A stretch of DNA of 7,280 bases from DASWIG01 sp965371445. Its GTDB lineage: Bacteria; Acidobacteriota; Thermoanaerobaculia; Multivoradales; J023. How positions within the stretch are numbered: position 1 is the first letter of the stretch; each line of letters opens with the position of its first letter. This document shows, piece after piece, positions 1 through 4,575 of this stretch. The translations under genes were made by a program, and so were the position numbers. The stretch is from positions 1 to 7,280 of the forward strand of contig CBDUYN010000301.1 of NCBI GenBank assembly GCA_965371445.1, given 5' to 3'. The notes under the pieces are model-generated. The model made no database searches. It worked only from the letters and a program-made list of their open reading frames with translations, and was not told the origin of the DNA.

Positions 1-1
1 G

Positions 2-202
2 GTGACGGTCCGCGATCGAATGGGGGTCGAGGAGCCGCTGATCGCCGAAGACGACCTTGCGTCGACCCAGGAAGGTCAAGCCGTTACGATCGACGTCACC
101 GCCAACGTCGCCCGCGAAATCGGCCGGCTCCACGGCTGGCCCGAGAAGCTCTGGGGCCGCCGCTACCGACCTTTGACGGTGTACGCATCGCCCAGAAATT
201 GA
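2..202 (+). pseudogene. Chimeric remnant: Ig/cadherin-like fragment joined to possible RAYT-type transposase fragment
   Basis: A 66-residue frame runs from a GTG at the window edge and could continue upstream. Residues about 12-32 (AEDD...STQEGQAVTIDV) resemble the opening strand of bacterial cadherin/Ig-like repeat domains, whose consensus is roughly DD.A.T.EGQ.VTIDVLAND. From about residue 33 (ANVAREIGRLHGWPEKLWGRRYRP) it instead resembles the region of REP-associated Y1 transposases that reads roughly LNANLAREIGRL..W....WGRRY. The expected transposase continuation is missing and the frame stops inside the first AGAAATTGACCC repeat. I infer two broken genes joined near a shared Ala-Asn. Both similarities are from memory of family consensus and are short. 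It could equally be a chance reading frame or the end of an unknown gene. No function is likely. Confidence 0.3.
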
Positions 203-228
203 CCCACCCAACGCTTAGAAATTGACCC
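194..228. repeat. Two direct copies of AGAAATTGACCC, 23 bp apart
   Basis: Identical 12-bp copies lie at 194-205 and 217-228, start to start 23 bp. The segment is more AT-rich than its surroundings. It sits between a possible transposase fragment and the 3' end of the isoprenoid-type gene. Short repeated blocks spaced by about two helical turns are typical of transposase-binding sites at the ends of elements such as IS21-family insertion sequences. No second end or transposase gene is in the window, so a solo element end is an inference. Confidence 0.4.
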
Positions 229-230
229 TC

Positions 231-257
231 TCAGGCGCGGGCGACGCCCGCGCCTGA
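231..257 (-). terminator. Perfect 13-bp inverted repeat overlapping the stop codon of the isoprenoid-type gene
   Basis: TCAGGCGCGGGCG (231-243) and CGCCCGCGCCTGA (245-257) are perfect reverse complements around a single A at 244. Folded with a 3-nt loop this gives a 12-bp, almost all G:C stem. On the minus strand it covers the last codons and the TGA of the gene ending at 231. The bases that follow on the minus strand (GAGGGTCAATTTCT) contain only a short T stretch, so a classical rho-independent terminator is not clear. It could also be a REP-like palindrome, given the possible RAYT fragment nearby. Confidence 0.45.
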
Positions 258-1709
258 CCAGCGCGCGAGGAGACCGCGCCGTGGCCGGGATCGCGGCCTC
301 GCCTCGGGACGCAGATCACGGGAATCGGTCCACGGATCACCGTCTTCTCCTTCCCCAATTCCTCCTTCCCCAATTCCAGGACCTCGATACGGCACGTCGG
401 CGGAGTCGTCGGCGAGAGCTCCGAAGATCGAATCGATCCCCATCTCGCACGTCAGTCGCCGGTTGGCCGCTCGATACCGGTGCCAGATCGCCGAACGGTT
501 CTTGCGCACGTAGGCGAAGCGAGTCAGCGCGAAAGGCTCCAGGCGGCGCCAGAACCGAGCGGTGTAGCGCTTGCGGCACCGCGCCACGGCCTGGACGACG
601 ATCTGGACGGAATTCGCGCGCACCAGGTCCATCAAAACGTCGTAACGCGGGTCGGCGAAGCGTTCGGTTGCCGCCAGAACGGCTTCGAGGAAGTGAACCA
701 GGCGACAGGTGATTCGGTCGAGCGGCCAGGCGCGAGCGGTCTCGGAAAAGATCGTCATGTGCCCAGCAGCAAGGTCGCGCTCGACGTCCTGGAGGTCGTC
801 GATGAGCTGGAGGAACACACCGTAGCCGAAGAAAAAGTCCGCTTCCGAGGGGCTCAGGCGACCCGCCGCCAGGTAGCCGTCGACCAGAACCGACGAGCCG
901 CCCTTGGCGAGGGTCAGCCCCAGGACGTCGGCTTCGTAGGGTGACGGCGAGCCCTGCTGTGCGAGGCTGCGGGTCTGGGCGCGGTGGATCGCCCGCAGAC
1001 TGGCGTGGACTTCGGGAAAAGAGCGGCGGTCGAGCTCCGACTCGACCAGAGCGACCAGGCGAAAGACCTGCCGCTCGTGCGCGTCCGCCGGCACCACCTC
1101 TTGCCCGTCAAGACGTCGACCCAGGCGCTGGTTGAACGACGCCTTGGCCGCCGCCGAGCGCCGGGGGTCGTCGAGGACGTTGTCAGTGTAGGGGTAGAGC
1201 ATGCTGTAGGCGAAGACCCCCGGCGTCGAGGCGACCTCGAGGTCGAGGAAGCGTTGACAGAGGTTGGCGATCCAGAAGTTGCGCAGTGCCTGGGAGATGT
1301 CCTCGATCGCGAGGTGCCGCTCAAAGGCCCGGGCACCTCGGGTGAAGGCCGCCGTGGCGTCGAACGAGGCCTCGGAGAGGATGAGCTCGCGATGAGCCGC
1401 CGGCACACCGAGCGCGTGCTCGGCGAACGTACGGATCTCCTCTCGGAATCGTGCCCGCCAGGCGCCGCGCGCCGCCGGCTGTCGCGGAAATGCGGCGAAA
1501 GCCGCTTCCATCCGGTCGGCGAAGCGATCGATTTGAAGCTCCGTCGCCCGCTGCCGGCGCCGGCCGCGGACCGGGCCGAGCCGCGGCACGTCGGTCGGGC
1601 TCTGCCACCACAGCTCGGCGTAGCGCGCCTCCATCCGTGCGAGCTCGGCACGGAAGCCGTCCTCGTCGAAAGCCGGAGCTTCCGGTGTGTGTCGAGCTGG
1701 GAACGCCAT
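231..1709 (-). CDS. Class I isoprenoid-synthase-fold protein
   Basis: The 492-residue protein is mostly alpha-helical and carries two Asp-rich motifs of the class I terpenoid synthase fold. The first is YPYTDNVLDDP at residues 172-182, which resembles the DDxxD-type metal site. The second is GVFLQLIDDLQDVERD at 297-312, with D304, D305 and D308, followed by the glycine turn and helix expected after it. K269-GGSSVLVDGYL lies between them, as in prenyl-diphosphate enzymes. Such proteins bind Mg2+-diphosphate and ionise or condense an isoprenyl diphosphate in the cytoplasm. The substrate cannot be read from sequence. It resembles proteins annotated only as class 1 isoprenoid biosynthesis enzyme and is unlike a standard FPP/GGPP synthase. 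The last 55 or so residues are low-complexity and Arg/Pro/Gly-rich, with a GIGEG tandem, and look added. The ATG at 1709 follows AGAGAGG by five bases. No pathway partner is adjacent, and it is divergent from the glutaredoxin gene. Confidence 0.75.
   Translation of the reverse strand: MAFPARHTPEAPAFDEDGFRAELARMEARYAELWWQSPTDVPRLGPVRGRRRQRATELQIDRFADRMEAAFAAFPRQPAARGAWRARFREEIRTFAEHALGVPAAHRELILSEASFDATAAFTRGARAFERHLAIEDISQALRNFWIANLCQRFLDLEVASTPGVFAYSMLYPYTDNVLDDPRRSAAAKASFNQRLGRRLDGQEVVPADAHERQVFRLVALVESELDRRSFPEVHASLRAIHRAQTRSLAQQGSPSPYEADVLGLTLAKGGSSVLVDGYLAAGRLSPSEADFFFGYGVFLQLIDDLQDVERDLAAGHMTIFSETARAWPLDRITCRLVHFLEAVLAATERFADPRYDVLMDLVRANSVQIVVQAVARCRKRYTARFWRRLEPFALTRFAYVRKNRSAIWHRYRAANRRLTCEMGIDSIFGALADDSADVPYRGPGIGEGGIGEGEDGDPWTDSRDLRPEARPRSRPRRGLLARWSGAGVARA
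347..377 (-). repeat. 15-bp tandem duplication encoding GIGEG twice
   Basis: CTCCTTCCCCAATTC occurs at 347-361 and again at 362-376, with one further matching base. It lies inside the isoprenoid-type gene and gives GIGEG-GIGEG at residues 445-454. Because it is a multiple of three it keeps the frame. It falls in the low-complexity tail, outside the catalytic fold, and is probably a slippage product with little functional effect. Confidence 0.8.
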
Positions 1710-1862
1710 GGCATCCTCTCTCCCGGAGCCCGCGTCCCGCGAAAGATCGCGCGGTGGCGGCTCCGGGGAATCCTACGTCCGATTGCGGGACGATGTTCCG
1801 ATCATCGCGCGGCGTAGTGTCGTAGAGTCGGGTGGAAACCACCGCAAGAGGAGAAGTCGACG
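1710..1862. promoter_or_regulatory. Divergent intergenic region with a small leader hairpin
   Basis: These 153 bases separate two divergently transcribed genes and must hold promoters for both. I see no convincing -35/-10 pair in either direction. A perfect small hairpin, GGTGG-AAA-CCACC (1831-1843), sits just before the ribosome binding site AAGAGGAG (1846-1853), which is nine bases from the glutaredoxin ATG. ATCGCGCGG occurs twice, at about 1747 and 1805, and could be a binding site or chance in GC-rich DNA. Confidence 0.4.
1715..1721 (-). promoter_or_regulatory. Ribosome binding site deciding the start at 1709
   Basis: On the minus strand AGAGAGG lies five bases before the ATG at 1709. 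A second ATG at 1714 opens a different, arginine/serine-rich frame but would have only one base between it and this site. The spacing and the domain content both favour 1709. Confidence 0.55.
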
Positions 1863-2318
1863 ATGTCCGAGCACCGATTGACCGTCTACGGAGCGAGCTG
1901 GTGCGGTGACTGCCGCCGGGCCAAGAAGCTCCTCGGCGAGCAACGCGTCCCCTACGCCTGGACCGACATCACCGACAACGACGAGGCGATCCGCTTCGTC
2001 GAGTCGGTCAACGAGGGCAAGCGCCGCATCCCGACGGTGCTTCTCGACGACGGCACGGTGTTGTCGAATCCGTCCAACGCCGACCTCGCCGAGGTCCTCG
2101 GTCTCCTCACCGAAACGATCGAGCGCGACCGGTTCGGTTTTCTCAAGACGTCGAAGACTCTCGAAACGTCGATGCCGGGAGTCTTCGCCGCCGGTGACGT
2201 CCGTCATGGCGCCACCGCCCAGCGGCGTCGGCGGCCGGCGAGGGCGCGACCGTGGCGCTCATGGTCCGCGAGTACCTCAAGGAAGTGTGTAATACCGACG
2301 GCACCAGAATCGCCTTAG
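1863..2318 (+). CDS. Glutaredoxin-like protein with a thioredoxin-reductase tail remnant
   Basis: Residues 4-80 form a glutaredoxin/mycoredoxin-like domain. It has the redox pair C14-G-D-C17 in SWCGDCRRAKKLL, the cis-proline P57 in RRIPTVL, and the DDGTVLSNPSN strand-turn that ends the fold. It would reduce disulfides or mixed disulfides in the cytoplasm. Residues 89-120 no longer belong to glutaredoxin: FGFLKTSKTLETSMPGVFAAGDVR matches the C-terminal FAD-contact segment of thioredoxin reductases. Residues 121-151 are a frameshifted, arginine-rich run to TAG. I recognise the architecture as a glutaredoxin plus thioredoxin-reductase fusion in which the central FAD/NADPH region, several hundred residues, is absent. 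The glutaredoxin part looks intact and may work alone, but its built-in electron donor cannot. The start is supported by AAGAGGAG nine bases from the AUG. The next gene begins 19 bases after the stop, so co-transcription is likely. Confidence 0.8.
   Translation: MSEHRLTVYGASWCGDCRRAKKLLGEQRVPYAWTDITDNDEAIRFVESVNEGKRRIPTVLLDDGTVLSNPSNADLAEVLGLLTETIERDRFGFLKTSKTLETSMPGVFAAGDVRHGATAQRRRRPARARPWRSWSASTSRKCVIPTAPESP
2127..2287 (+). pseudogene. Thioredoxin-reductase C-terminal remnant with a one-base frameshift
   Basis: Read in the glutaredoxin frame to 2222 this gives DRFGFLKTSKTLETSMPGVF followed by AAGDVRHGATAQ. From 2222 the homologous sequence continues one base out of frame as AASAAGEGATVALMVREYLKEV, which is the usual end of thioredoxin-disulfide reductases of the glutaredoxin-fused type. 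Adding back one G after 2222 (CAG|GCG|GCG|TCG) restores one continuous match. The segment is therefore the last 55 or so residues of such an enzyme, lacking the Rossmann nucleotide-binding folds and the CxxC centre. Even after restoration there is no stop at the usual place; the repaired frame runs to TGA at 2354, inside the next gene. It is non-functional as a reductase, unless the loss is an assembly artefact. Confidence 0.65.
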
Positions 2319-2337
2319 GACCCAGGAGTCGACCGCA

Positions 2338-3576
2338 ATGCCCTCCTCCCCCCTGACCGCCGACCTCGAAGACCTGGTCTTCGTCAATCGGACGCGGTTG
2401 GTCTGTGAGCCCGGTGAGCGCCGCCGCCGCGACGAGCTCGAGGACGTCCTCCAGCAACACTTCCAGACCGACTTTCAACTCGCCGTCTACGGCACCCTGG
2501 CACCGGGCCGGTCGAGCTACCATGTAGTAGAGGACATCCCGGGACGGTGGCAGGCGGGCCACACCGTCCGCGGTGAGCTGGTGGAGCAGGGTTGGGGCGC
2601 GGTCCTGGGATTCCCAGCGCTGCGCTGGTCGGAGGAGGAACCGCACGTCGCGGTGCATCTCTTCTTCTCCAAGGAGCTGCCGCGACACTGGCCGCGGCTC
2701 GACCGGTTCGAAGGCTCCGGCTATCGGCGGATCCTGGTTCCGGTCTGCCGCGACGGTGAGGGTGTCACCGTCGCCAACGTCTACGAAGCAATCCCCCGGG
2801 AGCGGACGATGATTGAATGGACTCTCTCGACTGAGACTTCGCCGCAAGCCGAAGACCTGGCCGTCCTCAGCCACGGTCTGACGGAGCATGCGCTGCCCAC
2901 CACGAAGGTCGACGGTTTCCAGCCGGTGGCGGTCTTCGCCCGGGACGCTGACGGACGTCTCGTCGGCGGAATCTCCGGCTTCGTCAACTGGAACTGGCTC
3001 GCCGTCTCGCTGATGTGGGTCGACGATCCGCTCCGTGGTCAGGGGTTGGGCTCCAAGCTGCTTCACGCCCTGGAGGAAGCGGCCATCGAACGGGGTACGA
3101 ACCGGGCGCACGTCGACACGTTGCGACGCCTGAGCGCCCTCCGGGAGCTTCCGCTGCTTCCGGGGGCGCGTCGCGCGCGTCCTTTCCTGTCGGGCCTGCC
3201 GGCCCTCGACGTCTTTCCGCACGAGGTGTGGAGCCGTCTGGCGACGCGCCAGCGGCGGCGGGATGGGAGTGGTCTACGAGGCCGAGGACCCCCACCTCGG
3301 CCGCCAGGTGGCTCTCAAGCTCCTCCCACCGGACATGGCCGGCGACGCCGAGCGGCTCGAACGGTTCGAGCGCGAGGCCAAGGCGGTGGCCGCCCTCAAT
3401 CATCCGTCGATCGTCACCATCCACTCGGTGGAGCGGTCCCACGGCGTGCCTTTCTTTACCATGGAGCTGGTGGAGGGCCGGACGCTGGGCGAGCTGATTC
3501 CCGCGGCCGGGATGCCTCTGGAGACCTTTCTCGATCTCGCCGTGCGGCTCGCCGACGCCTTGCGGGCCGCCCATGA
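2338..3576 (+). CDS. Gamma-glutamylcyclotransferase-like domain fused to a GNAT acetyltransferase domain; 3' end disrupted
   Basis: Residues 46-152 are a GGCT/AIG2-like domain: Y51-GTLAPG is the substrate-loop signature, and LDRFEGSGYRR (121-131) carries E125 where GGCT enzymes have the catalytic glutamate. The substrate would be a gamma-glutamyl amide, unknown here. Residues 158-262 are a GNAT domain: GRLVGGISG, then SLMWVDDPLRGQGLGSKLL with the acetyl-CoA loop RGQGLG at 233-238, then EEAAIERG and AHVDTL. The normal GNAT ending after DTL (SFQA..FY..LG...) is not in this frame; from about 3124 the translation is unlike any family. From 3263 the frame overlaps the kinase out of register, so the coding part really ends somewhere between 3124 and 3262. 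The start is backed by AGGAG (2324-2328), nine bases from AUG. M158, coded at 2809, has its own GGGAG six bases before it, so these may once have been two genes whose stop was lost. Confidence 0.65.
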   Translation: MPSSPLTADLEDLVFVNRTRLVCEPGERRRRDELEDVLQQHFQTDFQLAVYGTLAPGRSSYHVVEDIPGRWQAGHTVRGELVEQGWGAVLGFPALRWSEEEPHVAVHLFFSKELPRHWPRLDRFEGSGYRRILVPVCRDGEGVTVANVYEAIPRERTMIEWTLSTETSPQAEDLAVLSHGLTEHALPTTKVDGFQPVAVFARDADGRLVGGISGFVNWNWLAVSLMWVDDPLRGQGLGSKLLHALEEAAIERGTNRAHVDTLRRLSALRELPLLPGARRARPFLSGLPALDVFPHEVWSRLATRQRRRDGSGLRGRGPPPRPPGGSQAPPTGHGRRRRAARTVRARGQGGGRPQSSVDRHHPLGGAVPRRAFLYHGAGGGPDAGRADSRGRDASGDLSRSRRAARRRLAGRP

Positions 3577-4429
3577 GAAAGGCCTCACCCATCGCGATCT
3601 GAAGCCGGCCAATATCATGGTGACAGAGGAAGGACGGCCGAAGATCCTGGATTTCGGTCTCGTCAAGCTTCCGGCGGATAACTCCTCTGCCGGCGCCCCG
3701 GAAGAGGAAACGACGCGGGTGACCCGGGAAGGCCTGATCCTGGGCACGCTACCCTACATGTCGCCGGAGCAGGCCCAGGGCAGGAACGTAGATCCCCGCA
3801 GCGACGTCTTCTCGCTGGGGGTCATCCTCTACGAGATGATCACGGGAAAGCGGCCCTTCGGCGGCGAGACCCGTGCCTCTCTCGTCGCCGCCATATTGAA
3901 GGACGCTCCCCGGCCGGTGAGCGATCTGCGGACCGACCTGCCGGCGACCCTGGAGGAGCTCATCCTGAGCTGCCTGGAAAAAGAACCCGAGCAGCGATCT
4001 GCATCGGCTCGGGAGGTGCACGACGAGCTCGACCGGCTCAGACATCGGATCGAAGCCGAGAGGCTTATCGCGGATTCCGGAACCGCGCCTCGCTCCGGCG
4101 CGCACCGTCGCCCGATCCTCCTGCTGGCCGGCGCCGGAACGGTCTTGGCGATCCTGCTCGGCGTGGTGCTCTGGCAAATCGAAAGAAGCCCGGAGCGGGC
4201 GCGCGAGATCGCCCGCGAGCTCGAGGACGAGACACCAGGTTACCTGCGGCCCGTCAGCATGGCGGAGATCCAGGCCCTGCTCGGGGATGCCGACGAGGCC
4301 GTCCGCCTTCTTCGGCAGGCATACCGCGACCGTTCCCCGGACTTTGCGACCCTCAGGGCGGAGCCGCTTTTCGACCCGTTGCGGGATGACCCACGGTTTC
4401 AGGAGCTGCTGGAGCACCTCAGGCCCTGA
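3263..4429 (+). CDS. Membrane-anchored Ser/Thr protein kinase (PknB/Hanks type), N-terminally incomplete
   Basis: Hanks kinase motifs follow in order: VALK with K19, the helix-C glutamate E38 in FEREAKAVAALNHP, the catalytic loop HRDLKPAN (110-117), DFG (130-132), GTLPYMSPEQ (161-170), DVFSLGVILYEMITGKRPF and the closing arginine R245. All catalytic residues are present. One membrane helix spans about 284-304, so the kinase is cytoplasmic and the C-terminus external. Residues 311-388 form a single TPR-like unit ending AEPLFDPLRDDPRFQELL, the usual terminus of acidobacterial TPR kinases, which normally have hundreds of residues between helix and terminus. The ATG is the middle of the glycine-rich loop: in-frame codons before it read ASGGG and continue to a stop at 3131 with no start codon and no ribosome site. 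The N-terminus is therefore missing, probably lost at the junction with the preceding gene. It would phosphorylate Ser/Thr on unknown partners. Confidence 0.8.
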   Translation: MGVVYEAEDPHLGRQVALKLLPPDMAGDAERLERFEREAKAVAALNHPSIVTIHSVERSHGVPFFTMELVEGRTLGELIPAAGMPLETFLDLAVRLADALRAAHEKGLTHRDLKPANIMVTEEGRPKILDFGLVKLPADNSSAGAPEEETTRVTREGLILGTLPYMSPEQAQGRNVDPRSDVFSLGVILYEMITGKRPFGGETRASLVAAILKDAPRPVSDLRTDLPATLEELILSCLEKEPEQRSASAREVHDELDRLRHRIEAERLIADSGTAPRSGAHRRPILLLAGAGTVLAILLGVVLWQIERSPERAREIARELEDETPGYLRPVSMAEIQALLGDADEAVRLLRQAYRDRSPDFATLRAEPLFDPLRDDPRFQELLEHLRP

Positions 4430-4437
4430 CGGCAAGG

Positions 4438-4482
4438 AGCTCGCCGGGCGTCGATCCCCGCAACGCTCTCGCCCAGCGAGCT
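4438..4482. terminator. Stem-loop between convergent genes
   Basis: AGCTCGCcGGGCG (4438-4450) pairs with CGCCCaGCGAGCT (4470-4482), 12 of 13 bases, around a 19-base loop. It begins eight bases after the kinase stop and ends about 95 bases past the minus-strand gene's stop. Its place suits a bidirectional terminator, but neither side has a T-run, so intrinsic termination is uncertain. The rest of 4430-4575 shows nothing else I can support. Confidence 0.4.
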
Positions 4483-4575
4483 AACCGCCAGGCTCGGTGA
4501 AGTACACCTCGCCAGGCGCCGGTCAGACGAGGTCGTGGTCGAAGTCGAAGAGCACTGCCTGGATGCCGACGGGCG

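Noticed and set aside
914..1714. Alternative minus-strand frame starting at the ATG at 1714
   Set aside because: Serine/arginine-rich translation without motifs, and its start is one base from the ribosome binding site.
984..1817. A 277-codon plus-strand frame opposite the isoprenoid-type gene
   Set aside because: Low-complexity translation typical of antisense to GC-rich coding DNA; the opposite strand has recognisable motifs and a ribosome site.
2143..3222. A 359-codon minus-strand frame opposite the GGCT/GNAT gene
   Set aside because: No recognisable domain, while the plus strand shows YGTLAPG, LDRFEG and RGQGLG.
3263..3576. The 3' third of the GGCT/GNAT reading frame as a third domain
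   Set aside because: It is the kinase gene read out of register, rich in Arg/Gly/Pro. The kinase frame holds all Hanks motifs.
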